9,159 nt of DNA from Terriglobales bacterium (GCA_030150795.1 JASLFF010000131.1:1-9159), one strand, 5' to 3'. Shown: positions 1 to 7,446, counted from the first letter of the stretch. The notes: generated by a model not told the origin, from the sequence alone. A program made the numbers and translations.

Positions 1-1
1 C

Positions 2-259
2 CATGTTCCGGGCGCGCCCCTTTCATGCCCGATTACGGCGTATGGCGGCCTGCAGGACACAGACGTCCCGGCGGAGGGATTGCATGCCTGGCAAAAGCAT
101 ACCCTGTCAACGTGCAAGGTAAGGATGCTTCCGGGAGACCATTTCTTCATCCAGACGTGCGGAACGGAATTCATGAATATTCTTCGTCGCGATGTCCATG
201 CCGCCGTGCACGCACAGCATCAGCGTAAGCCGGAAGTGGCTGTTTTGGCTTCGCGCTGA
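2..259 (+). CDS. Type II thioesterase, C-terminal part (5' truncated by window edge)
   Basis: This reading frame is open from base 2 to a TGA at 257-259 and gives 85 residues with no start codon needed, so it is the end of a gene that begins left of the window. The visible protein reads like the C-terminal third of type II thioesterases, which remove misprimed or stalled acyl groups from carrier proteins of NRPS and PKS assembly lines. Seen directly: a CPITAYGGLQDTDVP segment whose Asp (codon 56-58) sits where the triad Asp is expected, an HAWQKHT segment matching the usual 'L.AW...T' helix, and MLPGDHFFI carrying the triad His (codon 140-142). The catalytic Ser in GHSxG would lie outside the window. 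The family call rests on these motifs and their spacing. A link to an assembly line upstream is inference. An alternative is another alpha/beta-hydrolase of the same fold, but GDHFF plus the AW motif favour the thioesterase. Confidence 0.8.
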   Translation, partial: HVPGAPLSCPITAYGGLQDTDVPAEGLHAWQKHTLSTCKVRMLPGDHFFIQTCGTEFMNILRRDVHAAVHAQHQRKPEVAVLASR

Positions 260-648
260 CCAGCATTCCTCTACCAGCCATTTCGCTCAATCCAAATAGC
301 GCTTCTGTTTTTGTTGCCGGTCAACAAGCAATGGGCAGCACTTCGTCATCCTCCGTTTGTCTCATTCTCATTGTTATGTTGACCGGCGCCGCTACGGAAT
401 GAATGTCTGTTACTGACCGTCAGAACCCCACTCGCACTCAACGCTGCTTTCATTCCCGGACTTTTTGCACCTGCCTTGCGTGGTTTGGACGTTCCATTCA
501 AAGCACGGATTGCCGCATCCTTCTTTCCTCTTCTCATCCGTTACCATCCTGAATGCGACCCTTTCTATGTTGCAGGCTTCATTATCGAATCAACGGGAAA
601 GCTCCATCCAGTGGGCGAAAGGCATCTTAATAAAGGACGTTCAGGAAT
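260..648. other. Intergenic stretch without a convincing gene
   Basis: These 389 bases separate the thioesterase stop from the alpha-hydroxy-acid oxidase start. Short open frames exist on both strands (for example 346-537 minus and 465-773 plus), but their translations show no domain, no plausible family resemblance and no good ribosome site. The stretch contains an 11-base inverted repeat (316-326 and 377-387). Near its end, an AAAGGA at 632-637 precedes the ATG at 649. I see no strong intrinsic terminator after the thioesterase and no clear sigma70 promoter. It may hold the promoter and control region of the oxidase gene. Confidence 0.5.
316..387. repeat. 11-base perfect inverted repeat, widely spaced
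   Basis: GCCGGTCAACA at 316-326 recurs as its exact reverse complement TGTTGACCGGC at 377-387, with 50 bases between the arms. The bases just inside and outside the arms do not extend the pairing beyond a possible T-G. The arm centres are about 61 bases apart, close to six helical turns, which would suit a pair of sites for a looping regulator. The spacing is too wide for a terminator hairpin. Function is unknown, and a chance match cannot be excluded. Confidence 0.35.
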
Positions 649-1773
649 ATGGCGAACAAGAAAACCGCGTTATCGCAAACCTCGGCGCTCCGGCAGGAAA
701 AGACTCTTCCAGTTGCGGATGTGTGCCAGTTCGAGAAGCTGGCGCGCAGAAGTTTGCCGAAGATGGTTTTTGAATTCATTCGATCGGGCGCCGCTGACGA
801 AATCACCACCCGGGAAAACCGCAAGGCCTTTGACCGTTTGCGGCTCTGGCCGCGCGCCATGGTGAATGTTTCCGAAATTGATACCCGTATCAATCTTTTT
901 GGCAGAAATCTGGAGTGCCCCCTTCTATTGGCGCCCATCGCGTATCATCGTTTGTTCCATTCCGAAGGCGAGCTTGCCACAGCCCGGGGAGCGAATGCTG
1001 CCGGCGTTCCATTCATCGTGAGCACGTTTACGACTACCGCGATTGATCAAATCCTGGACAACACGGTGCAACCGGTCTGGTTCCAGCTTTATGTGCAGCG
1101 GGATCCTGGCTTGACCATGGATCTGGTGGATATGGCGGTCTCCAAAGGGTGTGCAGCTGTCTGTATTACCGTTGATACGCCTGTCATGGGTTGCCGTTAC
1201 TCGCAGCTTCAATTCGCGCTTCCGGCGGAGATGGAATGTGTTCACCTGTTGCAATCAGGCGGCAAGCGGAATGGCGACTCCGGGCAGCGTCCAGGCGCTC
1301 GCTTATCGAGCGCTTCCTTCGACCCCAAGTTCGACTGGAGCGATCTTGAGCGGCTGCGCTCCAGCATTAAAACTCCACTGCTGCTCAAGGGCATGTTCCA
1401 CCCGAGTGACTGTGCACGAGCGTTGGACGCTGGAGTGGATGGCATTATTGTTTCGAACCATGGCGGGCGCAACCTTGATACCGTGCCCGCAGCGATAGAT
1501 GTTCTGCCCCGGGTTGTGGGCGTTGTGGCTGGCCGCGTTCCAGTCTTGCTGGATAGCGGCATCAGGCGCGGCACGGATATATTGAAGGCCCTTGCGTTAG
1601 GCGCGCGCGCGGTCCTTCTTGGCCGGCCTTATGCCTACGCCCTTTCCATTGGAGGAGCTTCTGGCGTGGAACGTGTAGTAAGAATGTTGCGGCATGAACT
1701 CGAGACAGCAATGGCATTCGTCGGCAAGCGTTCGATCGCTGAACTCGATACCACAGTCCTCTGGCCGCATTGA
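649..1773 (+). CDS. FMN-dependent alpha-hydroxy-acid oxidase, 4-hydroxymandelate oxidase-like
   Basis: The 374-residue product belongs to the FMN-dependent alpha-hydroxy-acid oxidase/dehydrogenase family (glycolate oxidase, lactate and mandelate dehydrogenases), which oxidises 2-hydroxy acids to 2-keto acids in a cytosolic TIM barrel. Visible landmarks are APIAYHRLFH (96-104), WFQLYV (144-149), TVDTP (174-178), LLLKG with the FMN-contacting Lys247, SNHGGRNLD (269-277) with catalytic His271 and substrate-binding Arg274, and the phosphate-binding DSGIRRGTDILKALALGA (302-319) with GRP (325-327). The AYH...H, STF and GGASGV segments, and the Phe43 at the position of glycolate oxidase Tyr24, resemble from memory 4-hydroxymandelate oxidases (Hmo) of glycopeptide clusters more than lactate dehydrogenases. 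Asn275 replaces the usual Gln, and Ser303 replaces a Gly. The ATG at 649 follows AAAGGA (632-637), with AGGA also at 643-646. An in-frame stop at 631-633 rules out a longer start. The family call is firm; the substrate is inferred, partly from the neighbouring thioesterase. Confidence 0.88.
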   Translation: MANKKTALSQTSALRQEKTLPVADVCQFEKLARRSLPKMVFEFIRSGAADEITTRENRKAFDRLRLWPRAMVNVSEIDTRINLFGRNLECPLLLAPIAYHRLFHSEGELATARGANAAGVPFIVSTFTTTAIDQILDNTVQPVWFQLYVQRDPGLTMDLVDMAVSKGCAAVCITVDTPVMGCRYSQLQFALPAEMECVHLLQSGGKRNGDSGQRPGARLSSASFDPKFDWSDLERLRSSIKTPLLLKGMFHPSDCARALDAGVDGIIVSNHGGRNLDTVPAAIDVLPRVVGVVAGRVPVLLDSGIRRGTDILKALALGARAVLLGRPYAYALSIGGASGVERVVRMLRHELETAMAFVGKRSIAELDTTVLWPH

Positions 1774-2007
1774 AAGCCTGGAATTGAAATAGTCCCCAGA
1801 TCGCCGCGCAGGTCCGATCTAGAGCTTGGGCCGGAGCTGCAGAGTCCGCCTGAATTTGCGCGGCCGGAATGCCCATACAATCCTCGAATCCTTCCACTTG
1901 GATTTTCATTTCTCCTGCGATGAAGATATCTATACTCCGCTTGTTCCGGTGCGCTTTGCGGGCAAAGTGTAAGATTATCGAATAATTTCAGGCTTCAAGG
2001 AAGAGAA

Positions 2008-3066
2008 ATGACTAAACTCTGCACCTTCATGCTTCTGCTGTTATTTTCGCTGAGCTGCCGGGCGGACGAGCTTCCTTCCAGGCTTAGCTCACCTCAAGTG
2101 GCCGAAGTTCTTCAGCATCTCATGGAAAGCTTGAACGATTATGTTTTCCCGGAAACCGGCGCGGCGCTTAAGAAGGAGATCCAGGCGCATCGGCCACAAT
2201 ACCTGAGCATGGCTGATCCCAAGGCGCTTGCAGCCCGGATCACCGATGATCTACGCGCTGTTGGCCATGACCATCACCTCGAGGTGAGTTATGGAGATGA
2301 GATGGGTTTCCGGGAAAACCCCACAATTGAGCAGAAGAGACAGGCCCACGCGCTCGATGTTACCCGAGGGTATGGCGTCCGGGCCGCCAGGCGCTTGCCC
2401 GGCAACATTGGCTATATTGATCTGGCCTATTTTCCTGATGATCCAAAAGCCGGTTCGGCTATTACAGCCGCTATGCAAATTATCAGCGGAACAGATTCGC
2501 TGATTGTTGATTTACGCCGCAATGGCGGTGGTGGGCCGGCTTCAACTGTCTTCTTGAGTTACTTTTTCGATGAGCCCACGCAACTCTCTTCGGTGGAGGA
2601 GCGGAAGAATGGCCAGGTGCAGGAGCGCCAGAAATGGACGATGCCGTATGTGCCAGGCCAGCGTTATAGCCGGAACCCCCTCTACATTCTTACAAGCCAT
2701 CACACTTGGTCTGCCGCCGAACTCTGCGCATATGATCTGAAAACGCGAAAAAGGGCCACACTGGTCGGAGAGGTCACCGGCGGCGCCGCAAATTCCAGCA
2801 GCGGTCTGATTTCGCTAGGGCATGGCTTCGTAGCATTGATCCCCAACGGCCAGACGAGAAGCCCGATCACTCATACCAATTGGGAGGGCAAGGGAGTTGA
2901 GCCGGATGTCGCTACAAGCGCAGTTGATGCGCTCATAGTGGCGTACACATTGGCGCTCAAGAGCTCCAAGCCAGGAGTGGATTCCGAGGAGCTGGCAAAA
3001 GAGAGACAGCACGCCATCCAGGACCCTCGGTCGGCATTGGCTGAGGAACTCACCGGAAGCCAATAA
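2008..3066 (+). CDS. Secreted S41-family serine peptidase (IRBP/tricorn-like type)
   Basis: The 352-residue protein starts with a short basic end, a hydrophobic core (about 7-16) and a probable signal peptidase I site after CRA19; Cys17 does not sit in a good lipobox. It should act outside the inner membrane. The N-terminal helical domain (about 28-85) and the GHDHHLEV segment (86-93) precede the catalytic domain, which shows IGYIDLAYF (134-142), SLIVDLRRNGGGG (164-176), the nucleophile motif TWSAAE with Ser235, LVGEVTGGA (252-260) and the C-terminal KGVEPDV (295-301). At the position of the catalytic Lys of CtpA/Tsp proteases (Ser+25) there is Ala260, so it should use a Ser/His/Glu arrangement, with His in the HDHH run, as in tricorn/IRBP-like members. 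No PDZ domain is seen. AAGGAAGAG lies just upstream of the ATG. It is followed by a convergent gene, so it is the last gene on this strand here. The substrate is unknown. Confidence 0.88.
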   Translation: MTKLCTFMLLLLFSLSCRADELPSRLSSPQVAEVLQHLMESLNDYVFPETGAALKKEIQAHRPQYLSMADPKALAARITDDLRAVGHDHHLEVSYGDEMGFRENPTIEQKRQAHALDVTRGYGVRAARRLPGNIGYIDLAYFPDDPKAGSAITAAMQIISGTDSLIVDLRRNGGGGPASTVFLSYFFDEPTQLSSVEERKNGQVQERQKWTMPYVPGQRYSRNPLYILTSHHTWSAAELCAYDLKTRKRATLVGEVTGGAANSSSGLISLGHGFVALIPNGQTRSPITHTNWEGKGVEPDVATSAVDALIVAYTLALKSSKPGVDSEELAKERQHAIQDPRSALAEELTGSQ

Positions 3067-3156
3067 GTACCTCAAATCTGTTCTAGTCTCTAATCGTCAT
3101 AAAGCGGAGCAGAGCCAAGTGCCTTTGATTCCGCTTCACCAACCTTAACTGCCGTT

Positions 3157-3174
3157 AAGCGAGCGCACGCTTTT
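3157..3174 (+). terminator. Weak terminator-like hairpin between convergent genes
   Basis: AAGCG (3157-3161) can pair with CGCTT (3168-3172) around a 6-base loop, and a run of four T follows (3171-3174). Just upstream, CTTAAC (3144-3149) pairs perfectly with GTTAAG (3154-3159) around TGCC. Both stems are short and they overlap, so at most one forms. They lie in the 165-base gap between the S41 peptidase stop and the stop of the opposing sulfatase-like gene, where transcription from both sides should end. The stems are too weak to be confident. Confidence 0.22.
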
Positions 3175-3231
3175 ACCAGCGCGCGAGTAGGGCGGAGGGA
3201 CCTTGTGCTTGCCTTTTAAAGTTCACGCTAC

Positions 3232-5769
3232 CTATAAAACCGCTTCAGTCTCCGTGCAAGAACTTAGTGCATCAACCAGCCGACAAGTGTGAGTGGCCTG
3301 TATTGAAAGTTGTAGGCCTTGGCGATTTGCGCTAGCTAGATGGTCCCGAATCTCATTGTCGTCTGCCCGTGCTACTTGCGGCGTGATCAAGTTGTGGTCA
3401 CCGTGTGGGTCCGACGAGAGATCGTAGAGAGCGTCCTCGTGTTTATAGTCGTCGAATGCAAAGAGCGTTCGCCCGTTGTCACTCAGAATTCCATAATTGG
3501 GCGCGTAGCTGGCAGCCACCAGGTATGAAGGTCGCTCATACTGCGCGGATTCCGCGCTTGTTTCAGTGATCATCGGCCGTCCCAGTATTTCGTTATTCCG
3601 AATTGGCCGGTGCCCCAGCAGGTAATAAAGTGTCGGCGTTATATCGGTAGTGAAAATCAGCTTGGACGTGTCGTAATAATAGGTGCGGCGCACGCTCTCA
3701 GGCACATGGATGATGAGCGGCACTTTCAAAACGTCTGGCTCAATCGAAGTTGTGTGCGCGCCGTGCCCGAATTCACCATGATCTGCCGTCAATACAATAA
3801 TGCTGTTGTCGTATCGTCCTTTGCTTTTCAGGAATCGTACAAAGCGGCCAAAACAACCGTCCATGCGCTGCAGGTCCTGCGCATACGCCCGTTCCAACTG
3901 TTCCCGCGTGTTAAGAATCAAGTCTGCGTGCCTTTTATGGACCGTCAGCAGATGAACATTCTGCGGCTGCGTAAACATAAAGATCGGCCGCGATGGATCT
4001 GTCCGGCGAGAGATCTTTTGCTCAGCGTCATCCACAGTGGAACAAAGGTCCACGTCTGTCCATTTGTCGGCATGATCATCCAGCGGCACAAGATCGGTCT
4101 GGGGGCTCAACAATGAACGCAGCGTAGTATCAACCGTAACAAATGGCTGATAGCCGTTGGCAACCACCAGTTTTTCCAGGTTGTTGACCCGCGAAAATGG
4201 CTGTACAAAGTGTGTATGCAGCAGCATGGCGCCGGTCCAGATTGCCGGTTCTGAGAGTGTAGTGCCGGCGTAACGCGTGAACGCGTTATGAAAGACCAGG
4301 CTGTCCTTGGCGAAGGCAGCAATTTCTGGAGTGTAATCGACCGCCGGATTATACGCAGTAACGTAGTCCTGGCGCAGGCTGTCAATCACCAGGATGTAAA
4401 TGTCTGGCAGCTTTCCTTTGGCTCGCTCCAGATGATCAACCAGGTCCAGCTCCGGCGCGGACGAAAGCATTGCCGGCGGAATGTTGGTCTGTTCGTGGAG
4501 ATAATTGCATTGATCATCGCAGGGTTGTTTCGCGGTCGTGGCCAGCAGATCGCGCGCCAGCATATAAGAAACGTCATACGAGCTGTGGACATTGAGCGCG
4601 TTGGAAAAAGGCGACTCCTGCGATGTCCATTGTTGCGGCTGGAGGCCGAATGCCGAAACGCAGTAAGCCAGGATCGGCAAGGCGATCGCGACCAGCGGGT
4701 GAAGCGCGCGCTTAGGGCGTGGTACCACCCGTATCAAAATGAATAATGCAGCCGTCCAAAAGACGAGTACCCAGCTCTTCTCCACAATGGAGTTCCAGTC
4801 AATTAATCCGATAATCGCGGGCACAACACAAGCAGCGCCCAGCAGTACCAGAGCAAGAAGGGCGGTCTCAGTTTGATGGCGGCGGTGCGGCAAAACCTGC
4901 AACTCCTGGGATTGCTGTGACACGCCCCGTAAAATCAGTCCTCCCGCGAACACGGCGCCGGCAAGCCCGAAAAATACTGAATAAACCAAAGACTCAGTTC
5001 CGTGAAACGGTATCGCGCCAAAGGCTACGCGCTCCATCAGCGCCGCTAATGTGAGCCATGCGACGCCGGCAAATGACACAAATCTCGCTTTCAGAGGATA
5101 GCGGGTTCGCCAGGCCACGGACTCGCAGAGGGCAAGTAGTCCAATGACCAGACTAAACAAGAGGACGTGAGCGAGCACCGCCGCGCTCCAGGCCAAAAGG
5201 TCCACGCGGCCAATGGGAGGCAAGGGCGTTCCTGCACTCCAAAAGCGCAAATACGCAGCCGCTGGATACACAATCGCGACTGCCAGAGCGCTCAATAACA
5301 ACAGGGCAATGCCAAAACGTGGGGAAGCAGCAACCGTCCAGTCTCGTTTGCGCCAGTAGGCGCGGCAATCAAGAATGCCGATCCACAATATGGGAAAAAT
5401 TGTGGCCAGCGCCAGCACAAAGCTGTGCGAATCATTGTGCAAGCTGCTATAAGGTCGCGCAATCATCAAATAGATTGAGACGAGCACTGCCGCAGTAATG
5501 AACTCAAGCACTAAGCGCCTAGAGCCGGAGTCGCTGCTTCTTTCCTTCCAAAGTGAGATCGAGACAGCGGTTACGAGCAGTGCGTAGAGAAAAGGCTGGA
5601 AGCGGATGAGTATTGGAATCCAGCTCATGAAAGGGGCTTGGATGAACGCATGGTAGGTGTCCGGTAGATAAGCAAGGACCGAGTAAAAAGAGGTGAAAAC
5701 CAGAAGCAAGGCGAACAGGCAGCGTGCAATCAAACCAAATACGCGCACGGTCGTCGCCTGCTGTTTCAT
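3232..5769 (-). CDS. Membrane-anchored sulfatase/phosphoglycerol-transferase-like protein
   Basis: The 845-residue product has about eleven hydrophobic helices in its first half (roughly 11-34, 57-74, 86-104, 117-134, 151-174, 191-214, 230-250, 260-280, 302-323, 332-349, 357-375), a Cys-containing linker (Cys417, Cys421) and an exported alkaline-phosphatase-fold sulfatase domain (about 454-800). Metal-site landmarks are DIYILVIDSLR with Asp463, AGTTLSEPAIWTG (501-513), where Thr503 or Thr504 sits at the nucleophile position, and LTADHGEFGHG with Asp663-His664. There is no Cys-x-Pro-x-Arg formylglycine motif, so it is more like lipoteichoic acid synthase and phosphoethanolamine or phosphoglycerol transferases than true sulfatases. 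It probably transfers a head group to a cell-envelope lipid or glycan; the acceptor is unknown. I chose the ATG at 5769. A TTG at 5820 would add 17 unhydrophobic residues and lies upstream of a GATAAT -10-like box (5797-5802). No strong ribosome site precedes either start. Confidence 0.85.
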   Translation of the reverse strand: MKQQATTVRVFGLIARCLFALLLVFTSFYSVLAYLPDTYHAFIQAPFMSWIPILIRFQPFLYALLVTAVSISLWKERSSDSGSRRLVLEFITAAVLVSIYLMIARPYSSLHNDSHSFVLALATIFPILWIGILDCRAYWRKRDWTVAASPRFGIALLLLSALAVAIVYPAAAYLRFWSAGTPLPPIGRVDLLAWSAAVLAHVLLFSLVIGLLALCESVAWRTRYPLKARFVSFAGVAWLTLAALMERVAFGAIPFHGTESLVYSVFFGLAGAVFAGGLILRGVSQQSQELQVLPHRRHQTETALLALVLLGAACVVPAIIGLIDWNSIVEKSWVLVFWTAALFILIRVVPRPKRALHPLVAIALPILAYCVSAFGLQPQQWTSQESPFSNALNVHSSYDVSYMLARDLLATTAKQPCDDQCNYLHEQTNIPPAMLSSAPELDLVDHLERAKGKLPDIYILVIDSLRQDYVTAYNPAVDYTPEIAAFAKDSLVFHNAFTRYAGTTLSEPAIWTGAMLLHTHFVQPFSRVNNLEKLVVANGYQPFVTVDTTLRSLLSPQTDLVPLDDHADKWTDVDLCSTVDDAEQKISRRTDPSRPIFMFTQPQNVHLLTVHKRHADLILNTREQLERAYAQDLQRMDGCFGRFVRFLKSKGRYDNSIIVLTADHGEFGHGAHTTSIEPDVLKVPLIIHVPESVRRTYYYDTSKLIFTTDITPTLYYLLGHRPIRNNEILGRPMITETSAESAQYERPSYLVAASYAPNYGILSDNGRTLFAFDDYKHEDALYDLSSDPHGDHNLITPQVARADDNEIRDHLASANRQGLQLSIQATHTCRLVDALSSCTETEAVL

Positions 5770-5859
5770 GATTGTGATGCCGGAGTTGGCTGGGTAATTA
5801 TCAGCATAGTGGAGGGTCAAGGCACCCGCAAATTACATCGGTGCTACGCCCTTTAAATG

Positions 5860-5875
5860 CAGCTTATCCAAGCTG
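5860..5875 (-). terminator. Small hairpin overlapping the nitronate oxygenase stop codon
   Basis: CAGCTT (5860-5865) and its reverse complement AAGCTG (5870-5875) form a perfect six-pair stem around a 4-base loop. On the minus strand the hairpin includes the TAA stop at 5866-5864 and is followed by CATTTAAA rather than a long T run. It could weakly separate the upstream redox genes from the sulfatase-like gene, but only half of the stem pairs are G-C and the tail is poor. Confidence 0.25.
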
Positions 5876-6967
5876 ATCTTTCAGCTCTAACCACGCTTGC
5901 TTTATCTCTTTCTCCAGATCGTTCATCAACTGTGCTGCCGTGGTTTCACGCAACATGCCTACGCCCTGTCCCGCCCACAAAGAGAGAAGTCGTGCTTCTC
6001 CTGCACTCGCGGCAGCGCGGCGCATGGGCTGCGTAAATGCGTTTTGCCAGGGATAAGGCAAATGTTCGAGTCCTGCCGCATTCCATTCTTCGATAAACTC
6101 ATTGCTCAGACCTCGGGCCATGCGTCCGGAAAACGCGCGTGTGAGCGTTGTGCGGCTGTCGCGCTCACGCTTCAGTGCCTCACGATGCGCAGCGTTCGTC
6201 CCTGCTTCCTTGCAGGACAGGAATGCCGTTCCCATCTGCACGGCGCTGGCCCCCAGGGCCAAAGCCGCCACCAGGCCGCGTCCGTCCATGATTCCGCCGG
6301 AAGCTATCACCGGAACACGCACAGCATCCACCACCTGCGGAACCAAAGCCACGGTGCCAACCAGGGCCTCTTCAGCCGGTACAGCAAATGTACCGCGATG
6401 TGCGCCTGCTTCGCTGCCCTGCGCGATCACAACGTCCACGCCAGCTTTTTCAAGCTGTCTAGCCTCATCCACCGTGGTAGCCGTGCCCATCAGATATGTT
6501 CCTTGCGCCTTAAGTCGCTCGCTTGCCTTGGCGGGCAGCAGGCCAAAGGTAAAGCTCACAATGGGCGGAGCCGCCTTGGCCACTGCATCCAGTTGCTCGT
6601 CGAAATCCTCAATCGGCTTTTGTGGAAGCTCAGGCGCTTTCAATCCGAGCCTTTCATGATAAGGACGCAAAAAATCAGACACGGCAGTTACGCCATCTTT
6701 CAGCGGCATCTGCGCCTGCGGCGAAAACAAGTTCACGGCAAATGGTCTTGTCGTAAGCTTTCGGATTGCGGCAATGTCTTGCTGAATGCGCTCGCCGTTG
6801 GAATACGCTGCTGCGAGCGATCCGAGTCCGCCTGCGTTGGAAACTGCTGCTACAAGTTCAGGTGTTGACGGGCCGCCGCCCATCGGCGCCAGCACTACTG
6901 GAATGCTGAGGCCATATTTGCGACAAAAATTATTCATATCACGTGGGTCTCTGCGATCAGCTCGCAT
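5864..6967 (-). CDS. Nitronate monooxygenase (class I)/2-nitropropane dioxygenase family flavoprotein
   Basis: The 367-residue product is an FMN-binding TIM-barrel protein of the nitronate monooxygenase family, which oxidises toxic alkyl nitronates such as propionate 3-nitronate; some relatives are enoyl reductases or NADH:quinone reductases. Landmarks are PVVLAPMGGG (23-32), NAGGLGSLAAAY (44-55), FAVNLFSP (76-83), AQGSEAGAHRG (182-192) with the probable catalytic base His190, ASGGIMDGRG (222-231), ALGASAVQMGTAFL (237-250) and a C-terminal LWAGQGVGMLRE (330-341). Class I enzymes usually have EAGGHRG, so Ala189 is a small change. The first ATG is at 6967, two bases after the stop of the AhpD-like gene, which suggests translational coupling. 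An in-frame ATG at 6937 would remove a charged 10-residue extension and fits the family's usual N-terminus equally well; neither has a strong ribosome site. Cytosolic. The physiological substrate is not evident. Confidence 0.88.
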   Translation of the reverse strand: MRADRRDPRDMNNFCRKYGLSIPVVLAPMGGGPSTPELVAAVSNAGGLGSLAAAYSNGERIQQDIAAIRKLTTRPFAVNLFSPQAQMPLKDGVTAVSDFLRPYHERLGLKAPELPQKPIEDFDEQLDAVAKAAPPIVSFTFGLLPAKASERLKAQGTYLMGTATTVDEARQLEKAGVDVVIAQGSEAGAHRGTFAVPAEEALVGTVALVPQVVDAVRVPVIASGGIMDGRGLVAALALGASAVQMGTAFLSCKEAGTNAAHREALKRERDSRTTLTRAFSGRMARGLSNEFIEEWNAAGLEHLPYPWQNAFTQPMRRAAASAGEARLLSLWAGQGVGMLRETTAAQLMNDLEKEIKQAWLELKDQLG

Positions 6968-6969
6968 GC

Positions 6970-7371
6970 TCAGCCGATCGCTTTGAATTGCTCGTCGATC
7001 TCCACTTGAAGTCCGGCCACCAGCCGGTTGTTGGAATTCGCTAATCCCACGACCGCCAGCATCTCATTGAACATCGCTTCGGTCATGCCTTTCTTTCGTG
7101 CGGACACAGTGTGCGCGGCGATGCAGTAATCGCACTGGTTGCTCACGCTTACCGCCACGTACAACAATTCTTTCACCAACGGATCGAGCGCGCCTGCCGC
7201 CATGATGCTTTTTGTGTCTTCCCATACACGCTTTAGCCGGACTGGATCATGCGCCAGCGCTTTCCAGAAGTTCGTGACTTTATCAACCTTTCGCGTAGTC
7301 ATAATGTCGTCATAGACGGCGCGCACTTCCGTGCTGGCTTTTTCATACTCGATGAATCCTAGGGTTGACAT
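6970..7371 (-). CDS. AhpD-like/carboxymuconolactone decarboxylase family protein
   Basis: The 133-residue all-helical protein carries the AhpD-type signature Glu-x11-Cys-x2-Cys-x3-His exactly: Glu68, Cys80-Asp-Tyr-Cys83 and His87, within the stretch VSNQCDYCIAAHTVSARKKG. In AhpD this motif gives alkylhydroperoxidase activity that relays electrons to AhpC or a peroxidase; other members of the family serve as redox or lactone enzymes. The length is close to single-domain CMD-family members and shorter than mycobacterial AhpD. The ATG at 7371 follows a strong AAGGAG ribosome site about four bases away. It lies two bases upstream of the nitronate oxygenase start, so both are very probably cotranscribed and coupled. 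A peroxide- or radical-handling role beside an FMN oxygenase is plausible but inferred. No ahpC-type gene is seen in the window. Confidence 0.88.
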   Translation of the reverse strand: MSTLGFIEYEKASTEVRAVYDDIMTTRKVDKVTNFWKALAHDPVRLKRVWEDTKSIMAAGALDPLVKELLYVAVSVSNQCDYCIAAHTVSARKKGMTEAMFNEMLAVVGLANSNNRLVAGLQVEIDEQFKAIG

Positions 7372-7446
7372 GCCTCTCCTTAATTCAATCGCACAGCTTC
7401 ACCGCTAGCGCCGCATCAACGCTTTGGCGACGTGAAACTCAACGTA

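Noticed and set aside
25..228. 67-codon ATG-initiated frame on the plus strand
   Set aside because: It overlaps the thioesterase C-terminus in another frame. Its translation is rich in Arg, Gly and Pro with no recognisable motif, whereas the edge-open frame 2-259 has clear family motifs.
346..537. 63-codon minus-strand frame in the thioesterase-oxidase gap
   Set aside because: The composition looks random and basic, there is no ribosome site and no recognisable family.
465..773. 102-codon plus-strand frame running into the oxidase gene
   Set aside because: It overlaps the well-supported oxidase start in another frame and has no domain features.
1798..1820. AGATCG...CGATCT hairpin after the oxidase stop as a terminator
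   Set aside because: Six-base stem with an 11-base loop and no T tract; too weak to call.
4288..4746. 152-codon plus-strand frame antisense to the sulfatase-like gene
   Set aside because: It is an Arg/Gln-rich antisense shadow of a coherent membrane/sulfatase protein.
5770..5820. TTG-initiated 17-residue extension of the sulfatase-like protein
   Set aside because: There is no ribosome site before the TTG. The extension is not hydrophobic, and the ATG at 5769 directly precedes a normal first membrane helix.
5897..6868. 323-codon plus-strand frame antisense to the nitronate oxygenase
   Set aside because: It is long but rich in Cys, His, Arg and Ser, typical of antisense shadow frames. The minus-strand frame has every family motif.
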